A stretch of DNA of 64,000 nt from Chryseobacterium tructae. Its GTDB lineage: Bacteria; Bacteroidota; Bacteroidia; Flavobacteriales; Weeksellaceae. The DNA lies in assembly GCF_030409875.1 (NCBI RefSeq), contig NZ_JAUFQR010000001.1:558001-622000 (forward strand), given 5' to 3'. Positions 26,607 through 35,528 of the stretch are shown here, piece by piece. Both the position numbers and the translations under genes were made by a program. The notes beneath the pieces were generated by a model. That model made no database searches. It was not told the DNA's origin and saw only the letters and a program-made list of their open reading frames with translations. How positions within the stretch are numbered: the stretch's first letter is position 1; every line of letters begins with the position of its first letter.

Positions 26607-26960
26607 ATGTTATCAATTATTATTCTCATTGGAGCCTATCGGTATTATGCGCGATTAGCCGAAAAATTTGGAAAGATAAAATGGCAGCTGGGACTTTTGG
26701 CTATCGGAATTTACCTGGGAACTCAGATTGTTTTGGGGATGTCTTATGGAGTTTATTTAGCTTCCAAAGATCCGAATGCTCTGGATAATATGAATTATAC
26801 AGGGTTTTCTGCCGCTAATCTTGTGGGCTGGCTGATTTCTCTTTTGGCAGTATGGGGTGTTTATCTCCTTCTGGAACGAAAATATAAAAAAGAAAATCTG
26901 CAAAAACCATCTATTGAAATCCAACAGATAGGTAAGACTACCGAAGATTCTCAGAATTAA
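26607..26960 (+). CDS. Small integral membrane protein, unknown function
   Basis: A 117-residue protein not recognised as a named family. It has three likely membrane segments: residues about 1-12, about 27-48 (LGLLAIGIYLGTQIVLGMSYGVYL) and about 72-90 (LVGWLISLLAVWGVYLLL). A basic stretch RKYKKENLQK and a polar C-terminal tail follow. It is 22 bases after truA on the same strand and may be co-transcribed with it. No catalytic motif is visible. Confidence 0.7.
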   Translation: MLSIIILIGAYRYYARLAEKFGKIKWQLGLLAIGIYLGTQIVLGMSYGVYLASKDPNALDNMNYTGFSAANLVGWLISLLAVWGVYLLLERKYKKENLQKPSIEIQQIGKTTEDSQN

Positions 26961-26990
26961 TATAAGGCGATCAAACTTTATAATCATTTT

Positions 26991-27024
26991 AAAACCACAA
27001 AGCCACAAAAGTTTTGTGGTTTTT
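26991..27024. terminator. Terminator after truA and membrane protein genes
   Basis: AAAACCACAAA (26991-27001) can pair with TTTTGTGGTTTT starting at 27012; an alternative inner hairpin CCACAAAA-G-TTTTGTGG (27003-27019) competes. A T-rich tail follows. Confidence 0.7.
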
Positions 27025-27182
27025 ATTTTACTCAAAGTTTGTTACTTACGAATAAATTAGGTGTTTGTCATTTATGGGTTATTATTTAATATTTTCAGAA
27101 ACCTCAATAAAGAGTGATCCACAAAAGATATTCATTCTGTAAATGGTAAACATCTTATATTTTCTATGATGATTTGTTGAAG

Positions 27183-27218
27183 TTGTAAAGGCTGGCAACT
27201 TATAAAGTCTTATTTTTG
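27183..27218 (+). promoter_or_regulatory. Putative promoter of the ABC exporter gene
   Basis: TATTTTTG (27211-27218) matches TAnnTTTG; a TTG at 27183-27185 lies 25 bases upstream, slightly beyond the usual 17-23. The start codon is at 27253. Confidence 0.5.
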
Positions 27219-27252
27219 CAGAGAATTTTAATTCTTTTCTTCAATTCGTATA

Positions 27253-29012
27253 ATGAAAAAACAAGATACCTGGGGAATTGTAAAAAGGCTGTTCTTTATT
27301 GGAATGAAATTTCGTTCCTGGTTCATCCTTACTTTAATAATCTCCATCATACTTTCAATAGTTTCTACCTACAGGCCATATCTTACTATGCAGGTTGTGG
27401 ATAACGATATCACAAAGCTACAAGATAAAGCTTTAATGATGAAGCATATCTATATCCTGGTAGGATTGGTATTTGCAGAAACTGTGCTGAACTTTTTCCT
27501 GGTTTATTTTTCCAACTTTATCTCACAGAATGTAATTCGAGATATCCGTGAAAGATTATATTCTAAACTGATTTATTTTAAAACATCATTTTTTGATAAA
27601 ACTCCAATCGGCCAATTGGTAACCCGTGCTGTAGGAGATGTGGAAACCATTGCTACCGTTTATACAGATGGTTTCTTAATGGTTTTCGGAGATATTCTGA
27701 GAATTGTATTCGTTTTAGTGATGATGTTCAGCACGAATGTTCATTTGAGCTATATTACATTGGGAATTCTTCCTTTAATGGTGGTGATTACAAGATTTTT
27801 CCAAAAAAGGCTAAAGAAAGCCTTTGGAGATGAAAGAACCTGGACGGCTACCCAAAACTCTTTCGTACAGGAAAGATTAGCGGGAATGTCAATCATTCAG
27901 GTTTTCAATAGACAGGAATCTGAATTTAAAAAATTTGATGATATCAATATTACGCTGAAAGGAGCATTGCTGAGAACCGTTTTCATTTTCTCGTTGTTCT
28001 TTCCGGTTGTAGAACTTATCTCTTCATTATTTATTGGGTTTATTCTGTTTTATGGAGGATATATTACGATCAGTGCCGGGGTGGTAATTGCCTTTATTCA
28101 GTATATTTCAATGCTAATCCGTCCTTTAAGACAGATTGCTGACCGTTTTAACAATATCCAGAGAGGTATTGTAGGAGCAGAAAGGGTATTGGGATTGATG
28201 GATGAAGAGAATTCAATGACCAATACGGGTACTGTGAAAAAAGATCATTTTGCCGGTAAGATCGAATTCGAGAAAGTTCATTTTGCATATGATGACAAAC
28301 AAGAAGTGCTTAAAGGCATTGATTTTAAAGTAAATCCTGGAGAAACAGTAGCAATTGTCGGGGCAACAGGAGCTGGAAAATCAACTATTATCAGCTTGAT
28401 CACAAGATTATATGATATCAATTCCGGAAACATTCTTATTGATGATGTGAATCTGAAGGATTATGAACTTTATAATCTGAGAAGTCATATTGGAGTGGTA
28501 TTGCAGGATGTATTCCTATTCCATGGAAGTATTTTTGAAAACCTTTCTTTTGGTGATGATAGTATCACTCTTGAAATGATAAAGGCCGGTGCTAAGGAAA
28601 TCGAAGTAGATCAGTTTATCGAGCAGCTTCCGGGAGGATATGATTATGTAGTGAGCGAAAGAGGTTCATCCATTTCTTTAGGTCAGAGACAATTATTGTC
28701 ATTCCTGAGAGCTTATTTATCAGATCCTAAATTCTGATTCTGGATGAAGCTACTTCTTCTATTGACCATGAAAGTGAAAAGCTGATTCAGAAAGCAACAG
28801 AAAAAATCACCAAAAACAGAACATCCATTATTATTGCTCACAGACTTTCTACGATTGAAAAAGCCGATAAAATTATTGTAATGGAGCATGGGAAAATTGT
28901 AGAAGAAGGAAAGCATTTGGAACTTTTGGATAAGAATGGGTATTACGCTACATTATACAAAGCACAGCTTCGACATGAAGTGGAGCTGGAAGAAGAACAA
29001 GAGTCAAAATAA
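27253..29012 (+). CDS. ABC transporter ATP-binding/permease protein (frameshift near 28729-28731)
   Basis: A type-I ABC exporter half-transporter (MsbA/multidrug type). It has six membrane helices in the N-terminal domain (about 20-300), Walker [10 protein letters not shown] (about 369-377) and the signature SLGQRQ (about 475-480). The first frame ends at 28735-28737 just before Walker B. The next frame continues [17 protein letters not shown] and the H-loop [10 protein letters not shown]. One extra A in the run 28729-28731 restores 586 residues. It exports a lipid, drug or peptide from the inner membrane; it has no peptidase C39 domain. It is probably a functional gene with a missing base in the sequence. 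Confidence 0.92.
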
Positions 29013-29031
29013 AAGATTATTTAATAAGATA

Positions 29032-29060
29032 AAAAAAGAGAGCATGGGGCTCTCTTTTTT
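29032..29060. terminator. Bidirectional terminator between ABC exporter and methyltransferase genes
   Basis: Perfect 12-base arms aaaaaagagagc (29032-29043) and its reverse complement (29049-29060), with a five-base loop and A/T flanks, between convergent genes. Confidence 0.9.
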
Positions 29061-29061
29061 G

Positions 29062-29679
29062 TTATTGAAGTGATTTGAAACTACAGAAAATAAAATTCTG
29101 ATTCGTTTCAAATGGAGTCGTATGGTCTTCAAAGAGGCATTCTATTTTTTCAAATCTGGCTTCAAATTTTTCAGATAAAGAATCCTCATCATATTGTTGA
29201 ATATCCAATCCACTACATTTAGCAGGCCCGTTTTTAGAAAAAGTTCCGAGAACCATAAAGTGGTTTATATTTTTTTCAGCAATATCAATATAAGCAGAAA
29301 CCTGTTGCGGGGTTGTTAAAAAGTGAAAAGCAGCTCTGTCATGCCAGATATCGTAAGTTTCAGTAGGCTCAAAGGCGGTAATATCTGTAGCAATCCACTT
29401 TACCTGATCAGCTTTATTGCCCAGTCTTTGTTTTGCTTTTTCCAATGCTTTGGCAGAAATATCCAGCACGGTAATATTTTTATATCCTTCTTCAAGAAGG
29501 AAGTCTACGAGATTACTATCTCCACCTCCAATGTCTATGATTTTAGCCTCTTTTCCCAATCCAAAGGAATTGATAAAGTCAAGAGAAGTCTGAGGTTTTT
29601 TCTGAGTCCAGCTTACCTGATCAGGATTTTTGGTCTCATATACATTTTCCCAGTGGTTTTTATTATTGGAAGCATTCAT
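29062..29679 (-). CDS. Class I SAM-dependent methyltransferase
   Basis: A 205-residue cytosolic methyltransferase. SAM-binding motif I is KIIDIGGGDSNLVDFLL (about 41-57), followed by the acidic loop VLDIS (about 72-76) and a post-motif IATDITAFEPTETYDIWHDRAAFHFL segment (about 95-120, in part). The SAM-binding fold is clear but the methyl acceptor is not. Its ATG overlaps the stop of the preceding membrane-protein gene (TAATG), so it is translationally coupled as the fourth gene of a hydrolase-sigma-membrane protein-methyltransferase operon. Confidence 0.9.
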   Translation of the reverse strand: MNASNNKNHWENVYETKNPDQVSWTQKKPQTSLDFINSFGLGKEAKIIDIGGGDSNLVDFLLEEGYKNITVLDISAKALEKAKQRLGNKADQVKWIATDITAFEPTETYDIWHDRAAFHFLTTPQQVSAYIDIAEKNINHFMVLGTFSKNGPAKCSGLDIQQYDEDSLSEKFEARFEKIECLFEDHTTPFETNQNFIFCSFKSLQ

Positions 29680-30269
29680 TAGTCTTGTAATTGATTGTTT
29701 ATTTCTTCAAATTTATTAATTAATCCATCAATTTTTCCCTGTTGTTTTTTTATTGTTTTAGGTCTGATGTAAAACCAGTTGAAACCTATCCATGTAAAGG
29801 TGGCAGCATACACTAAAATGGCAGATATGAATGTCATTCTTGATGCGTACTCATACATATACAAGGATATTCCCAAAAATAGCATGATGAAATAGAGGTT
29901 AAGCATGGTGGTCTGCATAAATTTCTGCTTGTTTTTTACCAGATATAGATTTTGAAGATACTCACTGTTGGATTGGGTATTATCAATTGTATAAAAGACC
30001 ATAAACATTTTGTTGTAAGCCGATAGAAAGATAACCATGGCCAGAATGACAAGTACAATCCCAATCTTGGTGCTGATAAGTTGAGGCTGATATCGGTACC
30101 ATATAAAAGCAATGCACAAGCTGGTTGCAATCAGCAGGAGATTGACTAGGATCAATTTACGAAGGTTTTCATTTTTAAATCTTTTTAGTTTATTAAGGAG
30201 CTCTTCTATATTGGGTTTGGGAGAAGTCTGCTGCTTCCATATATTTTTAAAATCCATATTAGTATCCAT
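29679..30269 (-). CDS. Membrane protein, possible sigma-factor-associated protein
   Basis: A 196-residue protein of unrecognised family. A basic cytosolic N-terminus (about 1-38, FKNIWKQQTSPKPNIEELLNK) is followed by four likely membrane helices at about 39-57, 67-85, 120-135 and 146-163, and a cytosolic C-terminal coiled-coil-like tail. The gene overlaps the sigma factor gene by 11 bases, which is the place where an anti-sigma factor is often encoded. No zinc-binding anti-sigma motif (HxxxCxxC) is present, so the anti-sigma role is only a possibility from position. Confidence 0.65.
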   Translation of the reverse strand: MDTNMDFKNIWKQQTSPKPNIEELLNKLKRFKNENLRKLILVNLLLIATSLCIAFIWYRYQPQLISTKIGIVLVILAMVIFLSAYNKMFMVFYTIDNTQSNSEYLQNLYLVKNKQKFMQTTMLNLYFIMLFLGISLYMYEYASRMTFISAILVYAATFTWIGFNWFYIRPKTIKKQQGKIDGLINKFEEINNQLQD

Positions 30270-30729
30270 TGTGTTTAAATTTTTGAGTTAATTTTTCTTT
30301 GATTCTGTGGATTCTTACCCTGATGTTAGCTTCTGAAAGTCCTGTAATTTGAGCTATTTCGGCTTGTTTTACTTCTTCCAGTTCCAGAGAGATGATAATC
30401 CTGTCTGTTTCGGGGAGCTCTGAAATAAACTGATAAAGCAGTTGGATCTGAGGTTCCATTGATTCCTGTTTTTTCTCTTCCAAATTGATGGGTAGATCCG
30501 TTTTGGAAATTTTTTTTTCTTTTTCAATCTGGCGGAGACAATTGTTGGAAGCGATTCTGAAGATCCATGTTCCTATACTGGATTCATTTCTAAACTTTGG
30601 AAGCTGCTGCCATACGATGATAAAAGTTTCCTGAGCCAGATCCTGAGCGAGATCAGTATCATTTATATATCCCATGCACAAGCGGAATATCTTTTGCCAG
30701 TAGAGTTCGTATATATCCTCAAAGACCAT
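30259..30729 (-). CDS. ECF-type RNA polymerase sigma factor
   Basis: A 156-residue sigma-70 family factor of the extracytoplasmic-function class. Region 2 is seen in DLAQDLAQETFIIVWQQLPKFRNESSIGTWIFRIA (about 25-60, quoted in part), which binds the -10-like element, and region 4 is the C-terminal helix-turn-helix (about 105-150; EVKQAEIAQITGLSEANIRVRIHRIKEKL). It directs polymerase to a special promoter set. Its ATG overlaps the stop of the upstream hydrolase by one base, and its end overlaps the membrane protein gene. Confidence 0.93.
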   Translation of the reverse strand: MVFEDIYELYWQKIFRLCMGYINDTDLAQDLAQETFIIVWQQLPKFRNESSIGTWIFRIASNNCLRQIEKEKKISKTDLPINLEEKKQESMEPQIQLLYQFISELPETDRIIISLELEEVKQAEIAQITGLSEANIRVRIHRIKEKLTQKFKHNGY

Positions 30730-31580
30730 TATTTCGAAGATAAAAAGTTATTCAGCTGGTTGAAGTACCATTCTTTATCATCATACATAATGAAGTGTAA
30801 TCCTTTTGTAGAGTACTGAAGATTGGCATTTTTAAGATTGCTATACTGTGCTTCAATAGAGGGTTTCATAAATACAAAATAAGATTCCAAAAGAATAAGA
30901 GAAGGGCATTGTATATTTTTGATGGTTTCTCTCAGATCTGTATTGGAAAAATCGCAGAACATTTTAGCAAATGTTTTTCTGTCAGATTTCATGCTCCAGT
31001 CAATAACTGTGCTCTGCATGGAAGTATCTGCCAAAAGACGAGGGATAGATTGACTTTGCATGGTACGGAAATCTTCATCAGGCATAGTGGTAAACTTATT
31101 AATGGTTGATGAACAGTCGTTATTTTCTTTAGGCTTAAAATTAGGATTAGAGATTGCTGCCAGACAAGGTAAAGTATCTACAATAACAATTTTACCTACC
31201 AGTTCAGGATAATCTGCTGCGATGGCCAGGGCAAGGCCGCCACCCATACTGTGACCAATGATAACAGGCTTTTCAATTTTATGAGCTTTTATATAAGCGG
31301 CAATTCCTTTTTCCCAATCTTTGAAGCTAGCATCAGCATCAGGTTTTGCTCCTGCAAATCCAGCCATAGTTAAAGTATAGCAGGTGAAATCTTTTTCAAA
31401 CTTCGCAGTGGTTTCATTCCATACATCTCCTGAAGAAGCAAAGCCGGGAATTAAAATTAAAGATTGTTTTCCCTTTCCTGTTTTCTTTACCTCAAACGGA
31501 TATGTTTTTTCCTGACCAAATATATTACATACTGCTGCAAAAAATAACATGATGATAAGAAGGAATGTGAATTTTTTCAT
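30729..31580 (-). CDS. Secreted alpha/beta hydrolase
   Basis: A 283-residue hydrolase with a signal peptide (about 1-22, CNIFGQ). The nucleophile elbow is GHSMGGG (about 109-115), the N-terminal oxyanion segment is ILIPGFASSGDVW (about 42-54), an acid is likely near ILLESY (about 237), and the catalytic His is in KGLHFIMYDD (about 258-267). It would hydrolyse an ester, thioester or amide in the periplasm. It is the first gene of the coupled operon with the sigma factor; the stop and start overlap by one base. The role may be linked to envelope stress but that is inference. Confidence 0.9.
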   Translation of the reverse strand: MKKFTFLLIIMLFFAAVCNIFGQEKTYPFEVKKTGKGKQSLILIPGFASSGDVWNETTAKFEKDFTCYTLTMAGFAGAKPDADASFKDWEKGIAAYIKAHKIEKPVIIGHSMGGGLALAIAADYPELVGKIVIVDTLPCLAAISNPNFKPKENNDCSSTINKFTTMPDEDFRTMQSQSIPRLLADTSMQSTVIDWSMKSDRKTFAKMFCDFSNTDLRETIKNIQCPSLILLESYFVFMKPSIEAQYSNLKNANLQYSTKGLHFIMYDDKEWYFNQLNNFLSSK

Positions 31581-32007
31581 GATTTCTAAAGTTTTAAGGT
31601 TTATTTGCCTTTTAGAGACGAGTCTTTTAAAAATGTTACACTATTCTTTTAATTTTTTTTTGAAAAAAATCTTTTTTCTTCTTTGAAAGCCTTTATAACA
31701 ACGGAAACAAGCCCATTATTTTTTTTATAAATAATTTTAAATTGTTTTATAATACGATGATAAAAATCATGATTACTCCGATGTATAGGTCTGTTTTGAT
31801 GTGTTTCCTCTCTGGTGTGTGATTAATAGGGTTATGAAATGAATTAAGTTTTTGAGTTTTTGATGTTTATAATTAAAAAATAACGACTTAATAGTATTTA
31901 TATTGATAATAATTGCTAAATTTATTGAAAGTTTAAGTCGCTCCCCTGGGAAGTGAAGGGGGTAGGTGAACGAAAATGGAATTTTTAACTAAAACTAAAA
32001 AATATAA
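31581..32007. other. 427-base intergenic region with a G/C-rich complementary segment
   Basis: No convincing coding sequence. The region is AT-rich except for a segment at about 31939-31966 in which ctcccct and aggggg can pair across gggaagtga, giving a possible hairpin just 5' of the small gene at 32008. It may be a 5' leader structure or a degenerate repeat. Nothing else was recognised. Confidence 0.4.
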
Positions 32008-32223
32008 ATGAGCAGTAGTATTCAGGATGAATTTAAAGTCTTTAAAGACGAATTAAAAAAACTTAATATTGAAGTACAGAAAGTAGTAAAAGTAGGAAAC
32101 GGGAGCATGGATTTTCATGAAGTTTTCTACAAATCGCCACGCTATGAGGAGGTGAAGACTGTGTATGTCCAACGTCATAATTTGGACAGTATGATAGAAA
32201 AATTTAAACAAGCTTATCATTAA
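32008..32223 (+). CDS. Small conserved-looking protein, unknown function
   Basis: A 71-residue basic-acidic protein (lengthwise about 25 percent charged residues) with no signal peptide, cysteine or membrane segment. It has a predicted N-terminal helix (EFKVFKDELKKLNIEVQKVV) and a C-terminal helix (LDSMIEKFKQAYH). It is followed by a strong hairpin at 32231-32259 that would end its transcript, which supports it being real. Not recognised; it stands alone between opposite-strand genes. Confidence 0.65.
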   Translation: MSSSIQDEFKVFKDELKKLNIEVQKVVKVGNGSMDFHEVFYKSPRYEEVKTVYVQRHNLDSMIEKFKQAYH

Positions 32224-32230
32224 AATATAA

Positions 32231-32259
32231 CCGGCGCCACAGAGAATCTGAGGCGCCGG
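32231..32259 (+). terminator. GC-rich hairpin after the small gene at 32008
   Basis: ccggcgcc (32231-32238) pairs with ggcgccgg (32252-32259). An inner stem caga (32240-32243) with tctg (32247-32250) extends it through one mismatch, leaving a gaa loop. The T tail is weak (cttcttt), so termination strength is uncertain. Confidence 0.75.
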
Positions 32260-32288
32260 CTTCTTTATAAAGTTTATTTATGTAATCC

Positions 32289-33581
32289 TTACTCTTTATC
32301 CAGTGTTGAAGAATTCTTAGTGTCCTTCATTCCTAGGTATACCACGAGAGAAAATAGGATACAGCCTGTAATATACCAATAGAAGTATTCTTCAGAACCG
32401 ATCTTTTTAAACCAAAGTGCAATATATTCAGCTGTTCCTCCAAAAACAGCTACCGTAATAGCATAAGGAAGACCTACACCGAGAGCTCTGATTTCAGCTG
32501 GAAAAAGCTCAGCCTTTACCACTGCATTAATGGAAGTGTAACCACTTACAATGATAAGTGCAGCCATAATAAGGAAGAAGGCGGCCCATATAGAAGTGGT
32601 TGTACTGAGTGCTGTGAGAAGCGGAACTGTACATAAAGTTCCCAAAATCCCAAATCCTAAAAGAAGCGGACGCCTTCCGATCTTGTCAGATAAAGCCCCA
32701 AATACAGGTTGAAGACACGCAAAAATAAATAATGAAATAAAAGAAATGAGGGTAGATTCTTCTTTGGTAAGATGAACCGTATTGACCAGAAATTTCTGCA
32801 TATAAGTAGTATAAGTATAGAAAGCGAGTGTTCCTCCCAATGTAAGCCCAACAACCGTCAATAAAGCTTTGGGATATTTCAAAAGTTCCTTTACTGTTCC
32901 TTTCTTTTTTTCATTAAGATCTTTTTTATTTTCGAAAGCTTCAGTCTCATGAAGATTAGCCCTTAAGTACAGTGCAACAATGGAAAGTACAGCCCCTATC
33001 ACAAAAGGAATTCTCCAGCCCCAAGCTTCCAGTTGAGCTTCTGTTAATAATAATTTCTGCAGAATCAACTGAATTCCTAATGCAATAAGCTGCCCGCCAA
33101 TCAGTGTGACATATTGAAAGCTGGAATAAAATCCCCTTCTGCCCTGAGTAGCCATTTCGCTGAGGTAAGTGGCTGAAACTCCATATTCTCCACCTACACT
33201 CAATCCTTGAAGTAATCTTGCAAGAAGCAGTAATGCAGGAGCGAAAATACCTATGGAGCGATAAGTGGGAGTAAGGGCGATAAGAAGTGAACCGAAAGAC
33301 ATCAATAGTACAGATAAGGTCATTGCCTTTTTTCTTCCTATTTTATCAGCAATACTTCCGAATACCCAACCGCCAATAGGTCGCATAAGAAATCCAACGG
33401 CAAAGATTCCTGCTGTATTCATCAGCTGTGCATTAAGGTCGGAATCCGGAAAGAAGGAGTGAGAGAAATAAATGGCAAAAGCAGCATAAGCATACCAGTC
33501 ATACCATTCTACCAGATTTCCGATAGATCCGCCTATAATGGCTTTAATTCTTTGGCCTGTAGTAATAGGTGATGGGTTCAT
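32289..33581 (-). CDS. MFS transporter, metabolite:H+ symporter type
   Basis: A 430-residue inner-membrane carrier with about 12 membrane helices. The MHS-family N-terminal block IGNLVEWYDWYAYAAFAIYF (about 17-36), the loop 2-3 signature GSIADKIGRKKAM (about 75-87) and a repeat of that motif at GALSDKIGRRPLL (about 297-309) are typical of proton symporters such as KgtP, ProP and ShiA. It probably imports a small organic acid or osmolyte; the substrate is not known. It is separate from its neighbours. Confidence 0.92.
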   Translation of the reverse strand: MNPSPITTGQRIKAIIGGSIGNLVEWYDWYAYAAFAIYFSHSFFPDSDLNAQLMNTAGIFAVGFLMRPIGGWVFGSIADKIGRKKAMTLSVLLMSFGSLLIALTPTYRSIGIFAPALLLLARLLQGLSVGGEYGVSATYLSEMATQGRRGFYSSFQYVTLIGGQLIALGIQLILQKLLLTEAQLEAWGWRIPFVIGAVLSIVALYLRANLHETEAFENKKDLNEKKKGTVKELLKYPKALLTVVGLTLGGTLAFYTYTTYMQKFLVNTVHLTKEESTLISFISLFIFACLQPVFGALSDKIGRRPLLLGFGILGTLCTVPLLTALSTTTSIWAAFFLIMAALIIVSGYTSINAVVKAELFPAEIRALGVGLPYAITVAVFGGTAEYIALWFKKIGSEEYFYWYITGCILFSLVVYLGMKDTKNSSTLDKE

Positions 33582-33599
33582 ATTAAATATAAAGAAGCA

Positions 33600-34505
33600 T
33601 TAATTTTTACCAAAAAATCTTTTTACTTTATTCAGTAATCCTGATGGTTTAAAAGAGGTATGAGTAGGCTGAGGAGAATGTACTGATTCATCAAGAGTCT
33701 GGAGCGTTTCGATTGCTGATGTAACAATTTTTTCGGCCTGGCGACTTTCTGTAATATGAATTCGGTTGGGTTCCTGTACTTTTTGCCCGGTTAGTCTTTC
33801 AAAATTAATTTTAGCTTTATTGAAAATCTCAATTTCAGCCTTAGGTCTATCATCCACATGAGTCATTTCAGGAATAATACCGGAACTTAATTTTATGGAT
33901 TCACATTCAAAATCGTTCATAATTCCTTGATGAATTCTTACCGCTGTTTCAGTTTCGCCCACCTTTTCAAAAGCTTCTGCGAACTGAAGCATATCTTCTC
34001 CAATCTGATACTTTTCGAGAATGTTGTCTATAGAATTGCTTACTTTGGCTTTGGCAGCAGCAAGATTGGCAATGGATTTTTCTTCACCGGGTCTGTTTTT
34101 AAGTAAATCAATAAGCTCTTGGATGCCTTCTCTAACTTCGGGCTGAACTCTAAAACGATATATGTGCCCAAGATCTGTGAGATAAGTATTCTGACTCATG
34201 GCTTCATGAGCAAGATTCTGAATATGAGAACTCATGAAGAAAGCCAAATGAACCAAAAGATTGGAGTATTGCTTTAAATGATCCGAACTGATTTCAGATT
34301 TTTCAAGGGCTTTATAAAGTTGGAGCCCTTCTAGAAATTCGATCTGATAGCCGTAAGGAAGAAAACTTTCCTCATTGATTTCAACAGGGTTGTTATCTAA
34401 TATTTCATAAAGATATTCATGAATCTGGAGCTCTTCAAGATCTTTTAAAGCCTGTTTAAGTTCAGCAAGTTTATTGTGCTGTATCAATTCTATGAACTCT
34501 CTCAT
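33600..34505 (-). CDS. Hypothetical protein, mostly alpha-helical
   Basis: A 301-residue cytosolic protein, not recognised. It has no signal peptide or membrane segment. The first about 200 residues look helical, with repeated hydrophobic spacing (LKQALKDLEELQIHEYLYEIL; LLVHLAFFMSSHIQNLAHEAM), and a Pro-rich linker (about 270-283) precedes a basic C-terminus GLLNKVKRFFGKN. It sits 18 bases before the MFS start in map order and is on the same strand; a terminator separates it from the upstream DUF3575-type gene. Function cannot be assigned. Confidence 0.7.
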   Translation of the reverse strand: MREFIELIQHNKLAELKQALKDLEELQIHEYLYEILDNNPVEINEESFLPYGYQIEFLEGLQLYKALEKSEISSDHLKQYSNLLVHLAFFMSSHIQNLAHEAMSQNTYLTDLGHIYRFRVQPEVREGIQELIDLLKNRPGEEKSIANLAAAKAKVSNSIDNILEKYQIGEDMLQFAEAFEKVGETETAVRIHQGIMNDFECESIKLSSGIIPEMTHVDDRPKAEIEIFNKAKINFERLTGQKVQEPNRIHITESRQAEKIVTSAIETLQTLDESVHSPQPTHTSFKPSGLLNKVKRFFGKN

Positions 34506-34554
34506 TTTCCTGGTTTATAATGTCACCAATATACAAATTTCACCAAAAATAAAA

Positions 34555-34577
34555 AGCTGTCCTCCAAAAGAACAGCT
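34555..34577 (-). terminator. Minus-strand terminator downstream of the DUF3575-type gene
   Basis: On the minus strand agctgt (34577-34572) pairs with acagct (34560-34555), followed by a T-rich tail. It sits between two co-oriented genes. Confidence 0.75.
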
Positions 34578-34598
34578 CTGCTATTTCCCTATATATTT

Positions 34599-35351
34599 TT
34601 AAAACCTGTATCCCAAAGAGAGTCCGCTTCTGAAACCTGCCCATGGTCCGTCTACTTTTATTTTAGCTCCATTGGCATTGGTTTCTACACTGTATTTTAC
34701 AAATGGAATATCCAGATTTTCTATTTCTTTTTTTAGTTGTGCCTGCATATCCGGAGTAAGAACATAATCGGAGGTCATTGTAAAATCACCTTTTCCACTT
34801 CCGTAATGAGCCCCGGCAATCCAAAAATCAAGTACCAGATTTTGGCTTCGGGTAAGGAAAAATTGTACCCCTACCATAAGGCCGCCACTATTGCCTTTAG
34901 TATTCCCCTGACCTTTTAGAGGAATTTGATAGGTAATGCCATTGGGTCCATTATAATCATAGTAGAAATCAAAGGTATTGGAAGAAACATCAGAATATCG
35001 GTAATAAGGAGCAAAATAAAATCCTTTTCCATAGCCTTTTCCGATATAAAATCTTGGTTCAATGGTGAAATTAGTAGCTTTGACTCTTAAATTTTCAAAT
35101 CTTTTTTCGTCTTTATCCTTCAAGAAAGCATTGATAAAAGGAACTTTCCCTTCCGGCATGGTTCCGAAACCAATATTTAAAGAAAACCATTGATTAAAAG
35201 CGCGCTCATAAGAGAGGTTGATATTCCTGAATGCATAAGCCGTAACATTCGTCTTGATGATATTCATCTTTTCAGCCGAAACGTTTTGGTCTTCCTGTGC
35301 CTGCAATGCTGAAAAAAGGAAGCACGGAAGTAATAGGATTACATTTTTCAT
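34599..35351 (-). CDS. DUF3575-like outer membrane protein
   Basis: A 250-residue secreted beta-rich protein. From the ATG at 35351 there is a clean signal peptide (MKNVILLLPCFLFSALQAQ), so this start is preferred over an in-frame ATG at 35408. The segment IKTNVTAYAFRNINLSYERAFNQWFSL (about 33-59, in part) and the C-terminal RSGLSLGYRF are typical of small outer-membrane barrels of the DUF3575 type. Ligand unknown. No operon partner. Confidence 0.82.
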   Translation of the reverse strand: MKNVILLLPCFLFSALQAQEDQNVSAEKMNIIKTNVTAYAFRNINLSYERAFNQWFSLNIGFGTMPEGKVPFINAFLKDKDEKRFENLRVKATNFTIEPRFYIGKGYGKGFYFAPYYRYSDVSSNTFDFYYDYNGPNGITYQIPLKGQGNTKGNSGGLMVGVQFFLTRSQNLVLDFWIAGAHYGSGKGDFTMTSDYVLTPDMQAQLKKEIENLDIPFVKYSVETNANGAKIKVDGPWAGFRSGLSLGYRF

Positions 35352-35528
35352 AATCTTATATTTTGTGGTGTAAGAAATCAACAGCAAAAAACGGGCTGAA
35401 TTTAACATAATAATTAAATTTTAAGAAAAAAATACACAAATTATTGGTAGGAGTGGACTTTTTTATTTTAAAATTAATGTAATAGATTCCAGGAATTGAT
35501 TGTCCTAAAAGTATAATCCATCTCTGAC

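Noticed and set aside
27253..29012. ABC exporter as the dedicated exporter of the GG peptide
   Set aside because: It lacks the N-terminal C39 peptidase domain and is 7.5 kb away with unrelated genes between.
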